Of a stretch of 64,000 nt of DNA, positions 1-9,544 are shown piece by piece; position 1 is the stretch's first letter; each line of letters opens with the position of its first letter. Source of the DNA: Neoceratodus forsteri (Eukaryota > Chordata > Ceratodontiformes > Ceratodontidae). The notes beneath the pieces were generated by a model, which did not search any database, had not been told where the DNA came from, and saw only the letters and a program-made list of their open reading frames with translations. The stretch lies in contig CM028129.1 in the NCBI GenBank assembly GCA_016271365.2, positions 430,546,501 to 430,610,500 on the forward strand. Reading direction: 5' to 3'. Both the position numbers and the translations under genes were made by a program.

Positions 1-68
1 TTCACAATTTCCCTGACTTACTCACTCATCATAAGGAATGCGTATAAAAAGGGGGCCATAGTTGGCTT

Positions 69-209
69 CAGTATGATGAGAAAATCAGGAAAAAAGATGG
101 CAAACTTTGGGACGTGAAGTGGGATGCCAGGCAACTAGACTTGTGGCTCGAGATTTACACGGGCCAACTGACAGAGGCCAAGAGGATAAAAGGGGGGCTA
201 TTAATTTAA
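69..209 (+). pseudogene. C-terminal piece of gag-like ORF of the Ngaro element
   Basis: An open frame runs into the stop at 207-209 and contains the run YDEKIRK, then DLWLEIYTG. Tryptophan-rich text of this kind (a tyrosine/aspartate block, then 'LWL') is typical of the gag-like ORF of DIRS/Ngaro elements. The start lies upstream of a frame break or outside the window. Position directly upstream of the RT supports the call; the similarity is judged from memory only. Confidence 0.45.
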
Positions 210-529
210 GTCTTGTTTAAGCCATAACAGGGCTTTCGCTCTTGGCCTAACTGCCAGTTCTGACACATATGTTCAAGGTGCTGGGGCACCATCCTGCAGC
301 AAATTGTAAATACAGTTGGGAGAAAGGAACCAGCAGTCAGGACAACTCTATACCAGCAGCCCTTTTGGAACTATCAAGGTACCTTTAGGGAGGCAGCACT
401 GGGGAGAGGAAATCAGGGACGGGGGAGAGGGCACACTTACCACACATGACACCAGGACAACTGAAAGCCCAGCGGGCACTGTCTTCTGGCTGGCCGCATG
501 CCCATCAAGGTAGAAGCCCTAGAAGGGTG

Positions 530-1420
530 GTTGAGGGAGTACCCAGACTGGGAAGCAGCAAGGAAATTGAGAATGGGTTTTGAGTGGGCTTTAGTCTACA
601 TTTTAGGGTATTTAGGAAAAGGATGAGGTCAAAGACCCTCAAGTCCATACAGGAGAAGGAAGCAATATTAGCAGGAGGATGGAAGGGCCATTTCTCACCC
701 CTGCCCATTTTGAGGATTTCTCCCTGGGCTAGTTCCTCAAGAAACAACAGGGTGAATACCGTTGATACATCACCTATCCTACCTGTCAGGACTTAGTTAA
801 TGATTACATTGGGGAAGAAGACAGCAGGGTGACATACACCAGCCTGGAGGAGGCGGTGCAGCTAATCAGGTCTAAACAGAGCACCTGGTTAGCCTAGACA
901 AACATCAAGCAGCATTCCGATTACTACCGGTCAGGCCAGCTGATTGGGATCTACTGGGATTTCAAGTAGGGGAGTGTATTATTTCGACAAGGCCATGCCC
1001 ATGGGGTGTTCCATAGCATGTGCTACATTTGAAATGTTCAGCACCTTGTTGCAGTGGGTGTCCCAAACAAGGTACGGGCATGAGATGGTAGTGCACTACC
1101 TTGGTGATTTCTTTCATTGGGGAAGGGCAAAGGAGACGGAGGGCATGCTAAAGGATTTTTAGGACTTATGTCAAGAATTGGGGTGCCACTAGCAGATGAT
1201 AAGACAGACGGGCCTAACCAGACAATAGAATTCCTAGGGCTGGAGCTGGACACAGTCCGGAAGTATTCAGGTCATCAGACAAGAAGGTCAAGAAATTACA
1301 GGAACTACTGGGGAAAGTTGGAGGTTGAAGGAGGGTGCAGCTCCAGCAAGCACAGCAGCTACTGGGGCATTTGAATTTTGCTTGCACGGCTATTGCTCCT
1401 GGACGGCTGTTCACATGACA
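530..1420 (+). pseudogene. DIRS/Ngaro-type reverse transcriptase, broken
   Basis: The frames read in succession FDKAMPMGCSIACATFEMFS (a hallmark of DIRS-group RTs, here about 983-1050), then HYLGDFF at 1094-1114, FLGLELDT at about 1231, and a text equivalent to LLGHLNFA..AIAPGR at about 1358-1405. The YxDD catalytic box should read YLDD; here the first Asp codon is GGT (1103-1105), giving YLGD, so the enzyme would be inactive even without the stops and frame changes. Followed directly by the RNase H region, as in complete elements. Confidence 0.85.
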
Positions 1421-1539
1421 TTTAGCATGGGCAACCTGGGGGCCACACAGCCACACCATTGGGTGGACATCAATAAGAGGGGCGAGGGAGGATTTAGAAT
1501 ATGGGTGCATTTCCTCGCAGAGTACAATGGACAGACCTT

Positions 1540-1965
1540 CTGGCAGGAACAGTGGCTGTATAACACTGTTGTACAGCTGTACATGGATGTGGCAGGCAAA
1601 TCGGCATGGGAGGTTATCTTCAGGGAAAATGGTTTGCTGAACCATGGCCCAAAGAGTAGGTGAGGACCAGAGTGATGAGAGATATCACCTTTCTGAGATT
1701 TTTCCCATATGGGTAGCAATGGTAATCTGGGGTGTAGAACTCAAGAATAGGCAAGTCACATTTTGGAGTGATAACAGGGCAGTGGTAGCCATCTTGAACA
1801 AAAATGGTTGAAGTCAGACAGGGTTATAAGAGTGCTGAGAAGGATGGTATGGCTAGGGCTGACATTGAACATGTCATTTAGGGCCATGCACATTGATGGT
1901 GTAGACAATGTGATAGCTGATTGCCTCTCCTTGCAGATGGACAAATTTCAGATCCATTGCACCCG
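1540..1965 (+). pseudogene. RNase H domain of the Ngaro element, broken
   Basis: In broken frames the segment encodes LYMDVAGKSAW, then TFWSDNRAVVAILNKNG near 1747-1800 and HIDGVDNVIADCLS near 1890-1930. These correspond to the DIRS/Ngaro RNase H blocks (acidic 'DAAG', 'SDN.AVV..IN' and 'GV.N..AD.LSR'). The domain degrades the RNA strand during reverse transcription. At least two frame changes separate the blocks. Confidence 0.8.
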
Positions 1966-1994
1966 AGCAGAGGCTTGGCAGACCATCATCCCGG

Positions 1995-2930
1995 TGTACA
2001 TATGGATGATTGGATTGGGGAGCCAAAATATTGTTCCTCAACTCCTGGGCCCCCAGGACCCTTAGAGTTTATGAAACCTCTTGGAGGGCATTTCAAAACT
2101 TCCAAGAGCAGTACGGTAGCCAGGTAAGTGGGGTGGTGACAAGGGAACAGGTGGCCAGATTCATAGTGATGGGTGGCACCAGATCATTGTACAAGCAACT
2201 ATGGGGGTTCATCTGGCAGCGATAGGGCCAGATATGCACACTGAAAGGGTGGAGGACCCTACCAAATGCAACCCTAGTCCGCAGAATGATGCAGGCTGGT
2301 TGCGCAGTGGCAGACAAGAAGAAAGACAATAGGAAGTCGATATTGGAGGGCTGAGGGCACGACTGATGGAGCACTACATCACATCTGCAGCTCCAGTAAA
2401 GAAGCTGTATTATTCAGAACTCTGTATGCTACTATGTATAGTGGGGCATTTAGGCTTAGCGAACTGATTGGCTATGGCAGAAAAAGGATGGGGTTTACAT
2501 TGGGAAGACATGGAATGAGGTGGGACGTGATAGCGGTACTACTGAGGAGATCAAAGACAGACCAGAAGGGTCAGGGCACTAAAGTGTGGTTTAGGACACA
2601 TCATGATGCAGCCATCTGCCCAGTGGGAGCTCAGCATATGTACGCTGCAGACCACCCAAGAGGGAGGAGTCCTTGATATTCATCCATGTGGATGGCAGGC
2701 CAGTGTCTGATACCAGCTGACAGCTGTACTGCATAACAGCCTAAAATTTCTGGGTGAAGCTGAGGAGGGATATTCCTCCCACTCTTTTAGGATTGGGTGG
2801 CCTCTGTTATGGCAGCACAAGGCAGCAGGCGGGGAGATTAAGCAGAAGGGCAGGTGGACTTCTGACTGTTATAAAAATATATCCATAACATCACATATTA
2901 ACGATGTCTCTTTCTTTCCCACAGCAGGTT
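1995..2930 (+). pseudogene. Tyrosine recombinase of the Ngaro element, broken
   Basis: The N-terminal part reads APRTLRVYETSWRAFQNF (about 2040-2095), the usual opening of the DIRS/Ngaro recombinase core-binding domain. All catalytic positions can be found: Arg I in GAFRLSEL (2452-2454), the beta-strand Lys in RRSKTDQ (about 2548-2570), the HSFR box with His 2780-2782 and Arg 2789-2791, and the nucleophile Tyr in GRWTSDCYK at 2870-2872. The protein is split by stops (for example after 2674) and frame shifts, so it is inactive. In a live element it would insert circular cDNA without target-site duplication. Confidence 0.88.
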
Positions 2931-3029
2931 CAAAGGTATGGGGAAAGATTGGGTAAATGAGGGGTGGGAGGTAAGGGAGAGGGAGAAAGTATAATACTAA
3001 ACAATGTGCTTATGGTTATGCAGGGACAA

Positions 3030-3556
3030 CGAGGAAACTCAAAGTATGGATCTATGGGCATTCCTTTATACATTGGGTAGAAAATGGGCAGCTGGGAGAC
3101 AAGGGGAAAGCAGCTATACCTGAATAGCAAGACAATCTGGTTGGTATGGAGAGGTCTACAGGAGATGAAGTGGGCCCAGCTGCTGCCAAAATTGAGGGAG
3201 ATCAGGAAGGACCACAAACGGCCAGACCGGATTGTGTTACATCTGGGGAAATGACCTTGGGAGGAGACCCTGGTTGGATATATTTTATTAAATAAAACAG
3301 GATCTGCAAATAATAAAGGAGTGGTGGCTGGAGGTTTCTTTGGCCTGGTGTGATATCACGCCCGCAGAGTACAGTGACAAGCGGAGAACCACAAAAGGAT
3401 GGACAGGGCCAGGAAGCACATGAATGCATGGTGGGCAGGTTGTTTGAGAGTATGGGAGGATTGGTCATACACCATGGTATTCTGGAATGGGTAGATGAGT
3501 ACTACCGGGGAGATGGGATACACTTATCGAGCCTCAGTTTAGCCCTATTTAATTAG
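3030..3556 (+). pseudogene. SGNH-hydrolase ORF of the Ngaro element, broken
   Basis: The segment reads VWIYGHSFIHW at about 3043-3076 (block I, nucleophile Ser in GHS) and ends YRGDGIHLSSLSLALFN at 3505-3556, with the block V Asp and His (DGIH) preserved. Between them the frame contains several stops. A hydrolase of this kind downstream of the recombinase is known in some vertebrate Ngaro-type elements; its role in transposition is not established. The end 'LALFN' plus stop immediately precedes the B1 direct repeat, which fixes its place as the last gene of the element. Confidence 0.75.
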
Positions 3557-3689
3557 AGATTGGGGATGCCATCAAGCATGGCTAGCGCGGAGATAAACAT
3601 ACACATATAAAAAAATCAAGAAAGACATGAGGGAGTATAGGAGAGATAGGAAGAAGGGAGGAAAAGGGGGAGTTCACCGTCCCACAGCA

Positions 3690-4085
3690 ATCTGGAGGTG
3701 GACTAGTGGAAAATGGGGGAGGAGGACAGGAAAGAAGGTGGGGATAAATAGGAAAATCCTAAAAGGTGACACAGGACCGATAACCAAGAAGCAGGGGTAT
3801 GGTGTGTACGCTGCATCTTTACAACAAAAGAGGAAGAGGCTGCACCCCCCATGATGTGCATCTGGGGGCAGAAGAAAAGAAGGAATTAGTAGAAGTGATG
3901 AATTGAAAATAATGTGTCTGATATAATGTACATAAATATTAATTAGAAGAGATTGTAAATCTGAAAAGTGATGGAAATATTTTATGTTATTTGTAAACAA
4001 TGATACCTTGACAATTTCAGTAATTTAATTGCCAAACTGAGGAACCACACACAACTTGTTTATGTCTTTATTGGCAGGGATCTAG
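3690..4085 (+). repeat. B1 direct repeat of the Ngaro element
   Basis: About 400 bp matching 4796-5205 with a small number of substitutions and 1-bp indels. Landmarks shared by both are the words ataaccaagaagcagggg, ttatgttatttgtaaacaat and gggatctagggacaaa. Direct orientation and placement after the last ORF fit the B1 copy of a split direct repeat. Confidence 0.85.
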
Positions 4086-4485
4086 GGACAAAGAGGGTTG
4101 CCCAACTAAAGGGGCAGACCCCAGTGTCCCAAGGCCCAGACAAGTGATATGGAGAAAGCCAGGAGGCAGAGGAGGGTGAGGGGAAAGGGGAGGTATCACA
4201 AAAGAAGGACATGAGGTCACCAAGGGAGGACCCAGTGATATCACAAAGGGAACAAAGGGGCAGGGTGGGAACAGTGAGGTGGCATTTCAGGAATGGCCCA
4301 GGGAGACAAGGGTAGAGCCTAACTGGGCAGTCATAAGGGACTGCACAGCCAAAGGAGTACACAAATTTGCTCTGTGAGATTTTCCCACCCTCCCACCCTG
4401 AGAGAAGAAGCAGGAGGGCACTGTAGTAGGTGGAGACAGTGTGTCACTGTGGTAGGTGGAGCACAGTGGTAAGTAGGATTTGGAC
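4086..4485 (+). repeat. A2-like segment between the two B repeats
   Basis: This purine-rich stretch lies between B1 and B2 and would be the A2 half of the split repeat, identical in origin to the A1 repeat expected left of the window. A1 is not visible, so the assignment is by position only. Its last 8 bp (4478-4485) are the left target duplication of the hAT MITE. Confidence 0.55.
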
Positions 4486-4787
4486 CATACCTCTCAACCC
4501 TTTGTCTCCCAGATGTGGAACATTGCCTGTCAAAATGTGGAACAAATGGGCAAAATGTGGAACACTTAATCAAATCTTTACCTAAGATGCTCAAAACACT
4601 TAAAATGTTGCATTTATGTTCAGAAAGTCTGTTATTAATTGAATAATATATTTTGCATCATTTACTATGGATTTTGCTTTAAAATGTTGACTTTGAATGT
4701 GGAACAAGTCCTCACAATGTGGAACAGGGAGCTTTATGAAGTAAAATGAGGAAAGTTCCTCGTAATGCAGTATAGTTGAGAGGTATG
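4486..4787. mobile_element. 302-bp non-autonomous hAT element (MITE)
   Basis: Perfect 13-bp terminal inverted repeats: catacctctcaac at 4486-4498 and gttgagaggtatg at 4775-4787. The element is flanked by a perfect 8-bp target duplication, atttggac, at 4478-4485 and 4788-4795. An 8-bp duplication and termini beginning CA are typical of hAT. Internally it has several copies of the word aatgtggaac and no coding capacity. It inserted into the Ngaro A2/B2 junction region after that element was in place. Confidence 0.92.
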
Positions 4788-4795
4788 ATTTGGAC

Positions 4796-5205
4796 TGCCA
4801 TAGGTGGATGGCAGGAAAAGGGGGGGAGGAAAAGAAGGAGGGATAAAAGGAAAACTCTAAAAAGGTGACACAGGACCCATAACCAAGAAGCAGGGGTATG
4901 GTGTGTACACTGCCCCTTTACAACAAAAGAGGAAGAGGTCGGCACCCCACCATGATGTGCATCTGGGGGCAGAAGAAAAAGAAGAAATTAGTAGAAGTGA
5001 TGAACTGAAAAGAATGTGTCTGTATATAATGTACATAAATATTAATTAGAGAGATTGTAAATCTGAGAAGTGATGGAAATATTTTATGTTATTTGTAAAC
5101 AATGATACCTTGACAATTTCCAGTAAATTAATTGCCAAACTGAGCAACCACACACAACTTTTCTCAGTCTTTATTGGCGAGGGATCTAGGGACAAAAGCA
5201 GTCCT
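4796..5205 (+). repeat. B2 direct repeat, right end of the Ngaro element
   Basis: Second copy of the 3690-4085 repeat. Similarity ends at the shared word gggatctagggacaaa near 5205, which I take as the right end of the element; unrelated sequence follows. Confidence 0.8.
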
Positions 5206-5333
5206 GTCCATGCAACAGTTTCTATAGTTTGTATGTCACATACTAGTATTGGTGTAATGTATAAGGATTGGTTTAACATAATATTGTAAGCAGAAGATAG
5301 ATTCATTGATCTATTCTGAATGATAAACACTCT

Positions 5334-6115
5334 GGGCGGATATTCAGACTGCGCCAGGCTGTGGTGCAAGCCTGGCACAGCACAACTTGGATACGCGAGG
5401 GGCATTGACAGGGTGATATTCACAGAGCTGCGCCATGGGCACAGCATTGTTGAATATCGCTTGGCCACTCCGCAGTGCACATGGCACAGTGGCACCGCGC
5501 CAGTGCAAGTGGCCAGAGGGAGCAGGGGATGGACAAGCGCAAGTGCCTTTGTGATAGGCGCAACCACTGTGCTATTCAAAGTGCACATGCAAATGGGGCC
5601 ATAATGGCGCAAGGCACAAATGGGGCCATTTGCATGCCATTATTGCTCTGTTGCATGCAGGTGCACCCGATCTCCAGCGACTTGTGCCTGGCGTCCTGCC
5701 AGGCTGCAGCCGTCGGGGACAGGCACCCCCTGCACATCGCGTATGCCCCAATGCCCAATCGTGGGCATGTGTATATGAAGAACATGTCCTATATCCCTGG
5801 TGGTCCAGTGGACCACTTGCAGACTCATTATGGGCATAGGTATAAGTAAATTCAGTTAACTCTATTCCTGGTGGTCCAGTGGACTGCTTGCAGCCCAAAA
5901 GTGGGCATATGTGGAAAGAACAATAGTCCCATATCCCTGGTGGTCCAGTGGACCGTGCAACCTGATCATGGGCATCTGTAGTAAAACTATTAGTCCCATA
6001 TCCCTGGTGGTCCAGCAGTACCCCATCCCCACCTCCCACTGAGCCTCACTGCCCGCTCCCCTGGTCAGCGGCGGGCGGCAGCTCCCTCACCCCTTGCTAC
6101 CCCAGCCGCCAACTG
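5334..6115. mobile_element. Left half of a foldback/PIF-Harbinger-like element
   Basis: Begins gggcggatattcagactgcg, almost the same terminus as the element at 18232. Both then share CG-rich text: a block around catgcaaatggggcc and gcgacttgtgcctgg. The right arm seen in the 18-kb copy is absent, so this copy is truncated near 6115. It contains no ORF of substance; the open frames on both strands in 5475-6040 result from low stop density in CG-rich DNA. Confidence 0.6.
5792..6020 (+). repeat. Four ~70-bp tandem units starting with a tRNA-Glu-like word
   Basis: The word tccctggtggtccagtgg (or close variants) starts at 5794, about 5865, 5934 and 6001, spacings of 71, 69 and 67 bp. Each unit also has a tgggcatatgt-like word. 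The opening matches the first ~18 nt of eukaryotic tRNA-Glu, including the A-box positions, with one C/T difference. The rest of each unit does not resemble a tRNA and has no B box. Confidence 0.75.
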
Positions 6116-6397
6116 ACACTGTACGGTAGGGCTAGATGATTATTCGAAGTTGGATAGTGGGGAAAGACAGAAGCTCGCATCAGCCACAGTTCAGATATGC
6201 GATTCGGCCATATCTGACCGTGTAGTACGGCAATGGTTGCACGCCTATTGGCTCACGCTGTGGACCAATAACATCTAACACCTATACACAGGCAACAGTG
6301 AAAATGAGGTTGAAAATGCTGCGTAGCATTTTATTCATGTGTGCATTTTTCTCAGCCCCGGTAGGTTTTTGTAGTCTAACTGTATTTTGTGTAATAA

Positions 6398-6563
6398 TAC
6401 AAATAGAATAATAGATACATTCTGGTGTATTACAGGCAGTAATTCATCGAGAGGATCTGGGGGCACAGTAAACCTCGAGAGCGAAGCTCGAGAGGTTTTA
6501 AGTGCCCCCAGATCCTGAGATGAATTACTGCCTGTAACACCAGAGTGTATTTGTTATTTTGTA
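6398..6563. repeat. Long hairpin (~160-bp palindrome)
   Basis: The left arm (about 6422-6466, from ctggtgtattacaggcagta) pairs with the right arm (about 6501-6545, ending tgcctgtaacaccag) with only a few mismatches. The centre (6470-6498) is itself palindromic around two ctcgag sites. Weaker pairing extends outward to about 6398 and 6563. It is probably the compact core of a non-autonomous DNA transposon or foldback sequence. Smaller hairpins follow at 6994-7034 and 7098-7147. Confidence 0.8.
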
Positions 6564-6993
6564 ATATATGGATGCAAGAGAATTGTAGTTTTTAACTTTG
6601 TCATAGAGTCAGGAATGTTCGGTTGGGTTGGTGGTGACGTAATTTTGTTATGAAAAGCCAATGATTGCGGCAACTTGGAGAACTTTTTAACAGTTGAAAA
6701 AGCAAAACCGAGCAGTGTTAAAGAAACTGCAAACAAAACAGTCATAATTTTTTTCTTGTGGAGCGAGCGACAGTTAGTGTGGAGAGCTAGTCAGACTCAG
6801 AGTCTGAGTACATCATGTAGTGTCTTTTTTCACTGCCTGAGGAGATTTTTAAGTGCTTATTGCTACATTGCAAAGAAGTTGCAGTGCAATCCAAAATTAT
6901 TTCCTGGTGTGGTAGAAAATTGAGCACTTTTGCTGGGTGGCTGCTTTTAAAAAGAGACATTTTCCTCAGAGTGTTACTGCAACGTAAATGTGT

Positions 6994-7147
6994 GTCGGCT
7001 TTTACCGTATGTGACAGTTACAGTAAAAGCCGGCTATCATCAGTGAAAGCTGCTCGAGCTGGCGGTGGCGCTTGCGCTGTTGTGAGTTTTAGTTATTACT
7101 ATCGCTGAGATCTTCCATTGATAGTATTACGAGATCTCAACGATAGT
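6994..7147. repeat. Two further hairpins in AT-rich sequence
   Basis: At about 6994-7034 the words gtcggcttttaccgta and tacagtaaaagccggc pair at 14 of 16 positions. At 7098-7113 and 7132-7147, actatcgctgagatct pairs with agatctcaacgatagt at 15 of 16. Such paired words near one another suggest the subterminal part of a DNA transposon whose ends I cannot place. The surrounding 6120-7240 holds no recognisable gene. Confidence 0.6.
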
Positions 7148-7244
7148 ATTATTGAGTTATATCGATGGTATTATTGAGTTTTGGACGATGTATTACAGGA
7201 GATTTTTGTATGCATTTGGGGGTATTATTTTAATTATCCATATA

Positions 7245-7445
7245 TTACATACCACTAAACTCTTGATAAAGCAACAGGTATCATACCATCTTTGAAGATG
7301 GAACTTTTATTCTACATGGCAGCATACAGTGTCAGTCCTTGAGACTTGTGTATGGAAACTGCATATGCCACACAACCTGAAACTGTTTGTGCATGACATA
7401 TATGTCTTTTATCAGTTGGAACTTGACAGAAACTCTGTCAATTAA
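7245..7445 (-). pseudogene. Pif1-type helicase C-terminus (Helitron-like), broken
   Basis: Read on the minus strand, a frame gives AYAVSIHKSQGLTLYAAM, a stop, then SSIFKDG and PVALSRV near 7255-7360. These are the last conserved helicase motifs of the Pif1 family (IHKSQG with its Gln/Gly, and VALSRV), which Helitrons and related mobile elements carry. The upstream part of the same protein continues at 7630-7790, separated by a LINE tail insertion. Whether this is a Helitron or another Pif1-bearing element cannot be told, as no Rep domain or Helitron end is visible. Confidence 0.7.
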
Positions 7446-7629
7446 GCTTTGAGCAGGAACTTAAGACCTTCCTGTGGAGACAAGCCTTTATGAAATGTCA
7501 TGATTTTTAATGGTCTATTTTTAATTGTAACTTTTATGGAATTTGTTGTTAAGATTGTAAAAGCGCCTTGGTACCGAAAGGCGCTCAATAAATAAAGTTT
7601 TATTATTATTTATTATTATTATTATTAAT
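7446..7629 (+). mobile_element. 3' end of an L2-type LINE inserted in the helicase
   Basis: Starts with frame SFEQELKTFLWRQAF ending in a stop, the usual last residues of an L2/CR1-group ORF2. A perfect 7-bp stem follows (gcgcctt 7563-7569, aaggcgc 7578-7584), then aataaataaag and a (TTA)n tail at about 7600-7629. The flanking word aattaa occurs on both sides (about 7440-7446 and 7625-7631) and is a likely target duplication. Helicase-like coding text resumes on each side, so this is a 5'-truncated LINE insertion of about 180 bp. Confidence 0.75.
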
Positions 7630-7790
7630 TAACTGACCAGTATCAATATTATCAAATTTGATAACAGTGTATTCAATAGACATATTATGCTGGCCAAATT
7701 TAAAATCAACAATATGTCCCATTCGTCATTCACTAGTCCAAGTTCAATAGGCAGGTTCCTTCTAAGCATAACATGCATATTTTACATACA
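7630..7790 (-). pseudogene. Pif1-type helicase middle part, broken
   Basis: On the minus strand one frame reads VMLRRNLPIELGLVN, and after a one-base shift GHIVDFKFGQHNM and VIKFDNIDTGQ. Pif1-family proteins have 'VML.RN.....GLVNG..G.V' at this place, followed by 'V.VKFD'. This runs directly into the 7245-7445 fragment once the LINE tail is taken out. Upstream to about 8020 the sequence is AT-rich and I see no earlier helicase motif. Confidence 0.65.
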
Positions 7791-8027
7791 TGTAATATGT
7801 TTTAATGTCTGGCTGTCCTAGCAACATCTACATTCATCTCTCTCACTTTCACTGTTATTTTTCCATGAACTTTCTGCCAATACATACTCCATGAATTAAA
7901 TCAACTGAAGGTTACTCAACCAAACTCTAACCCTCATTTTGTAACATAACAGAATAGTATAATCTTATCATTTTCACCATAGAATATACATACTATTGTG
8001 AATGCATGTTTTACATATTCACATTCA

Positions 8028-8899
8028 TCCCTATGCACCAATGAGCAGAGGCTATGCACCACGTATCTGGGTGCATAGCCACTCTACTTAACACCCCTGT
8101 GCAGGATGCACTAATGGGGGCATGCAGCTCAATGCACCCAATCCCCTGGTCTGTGGATCACACCACGCTGGGGGCTGGCAGGGGCATGCCAGCACCTATC
8201 CACCATGCAAAAGACATGTAGTGCTGGCTGTTGGTGAATACAGAGGTGGGGCACAGTGTACACCAGGAGAACCCTGCTGTAAGCCCCTACATACCCACAC
8301 ACACACACATTGGGTCCCAGACCAGACAGGGTAGATAGCCCACTCAGCCACCAGGATCGCTGCGGCCATACACCCCATGGCCACCTGGCATCACCTGCCC
8401 CAGCACACATGTGTGCAGCCCCTACCAGGTGCTCCCAACACACACACAGACACGGGCACCAGATCAAAGATGCTACCCCTGAACAGCACCACCAGCCCAC
8501 ATTTGCCACTGCCCTCCAGGCATATGGTTGGGTATAATGCCCCCCGCACAGCCAACATACCCCACAACCCTGTCCCTGTGCACCACTTCACTGCTGCATC
8601 ATGGGAGGGCTGGCAGCTTTGCCTTCCTCTCACCTCCACAGCCACTGGCCATTGGACATCCATGGGTGTGCTGCCAATGCGCGCCCACTGTGTATGGGAT
8701 CCACTGAGTAACCCAGTCCAGACATCTGATTGGATGCCCAGCTGGCCGCCCTGCAGAGTCCTGTGTACTGGGGGCAGGGCTGCAGACAGGTGGTGCCTGG
8801 TAGTGAATACCGATCAGTGCACACCTGTCTGCAGGTGTGGGACTGTGCAGGGTGGGTTACACGCTTTATGTGTAACTTGCACCCAATAGTGCATAGGGG
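8028..8899. mobile_element. ~870-bp MITE with CCCTATGCAC termini
   Basis: The left end ccctatgcaccaatg (8029) and the reverse complement of the right end (ccctatgcactattg, ending 8899) match at about 12 of 15 positions, and a second tatgcacc lies just inside the left end. The composition is GC-rich with short CA runs (8294-8310) between AT-rich flanks, like the Harbinger-type DNA elsewhere in the window. The target duplication is unclear and there is no recognisable protein; the open frames inside are probably chance. Confidence 0.5.
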
Positions 8900-9544
8900 C
8901 CATAAATAGTAGCATCACTGTATGCAACATGTATTTGTACATAAACAAAGACATAGTTTGAAGGAATCACAATACAGTAGTTACATACATACAAATATGT
9001 GTTCGCACAAGTATGGCTGATATGTAATTCATCATGATAACATTTCATCCAATCATTGTATATAGCAAATAACTTATTTCACACTACCAGAATAACTTAC
9101 ACATTTGTGCACAATTTACATACATAATCTTAACAAACAGTAACAGAAACATACGGACATACATATTGTGTTTGTATTATGTCTTTCAAACCATGCAGAA
9201 ATTATTCAAAGTCAGACTATACACACCCCAAACGAAAATACAAGGTTAGTACTGGTTTAAAAAGCCTAACTGTAACAGTTCTACACCCACAGTGGCAATA
9301 TGAACAAAACAAATGCCAAAGTATTCATTTCAGTCTACAAAGTATTTCAATAAAACTTATTTTTCCACTTCACAACAACTATTTTCATTAACATTTCTAT
9401 AACAGAACTGCTTCAAAATAATATTCCTTAAACAATGTATTAGTTATGAAGAATACAAATGTAAAGTCTTCAAAATAATGTATCTTTTAACTTAATTGAA
9501 CTTCATTTGAAAAGTGTAAGTCAACTATAAAACTAACACTGATA
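8900..9544. other. AT-rich stretch, nothing recognised
   Basis: About 650 bp of AT-rich sequence with no repeat, tail or coding text that I recognise on either strand. Confidence 0.5.

Larger units (their letters stand above)
1..5205 (+). mobile_element. Ngaro/DIRS-like tyrosine-recombinase retrotransposon, 5' end outside window
   Basis: Seen in order on the plus strand: a gag-like end, a reverse transcriptase of DIRS/Ngaro type, RNase H, a tyrosine recombinase and an SGNH hydrolase, then two copies of a ~400-bp direct repeat separated by other sequence. Ngaro elements are known to have split direct repeats (A1-genes-B1-A2-B2) and to integrate with a tyrosine recombinase rather than a DDE integrase; some vertebrate copies carry an extra hydrolase gene. 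The A1 repeat would lie left of the window. All reading frames contain stops or frameshifts, so this is a dead copy. A hAT MITE has inserted between A2 and B2. Assignment to Ngaro rather than DIRS1 proper rests on the split direct (not inverted) repeats. Confidence 0.85.

Noticed and set aside
4086..4485. Microbial-style operon or phage signal in the left part of the window
   Set aside because: The tyrosine recombinase and hydrolase belong to a Ngaro-type retrotransposon; order and repeats fit that and not a phage.
5792..6020. CRISPR array
   Set aside because: Regular ~70-bp spacing, but the units are similar over most of their length, so there are no unique spacers. The sequence is eukaryotic and no cas genes exist.
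5475..6039. Open frames on both strands within the foldback half-element
   Set aside because: They run through the ~70-bp tandem units and CG-rich repeats; no protein family fits and the related 18-kb copy does not preserve them.
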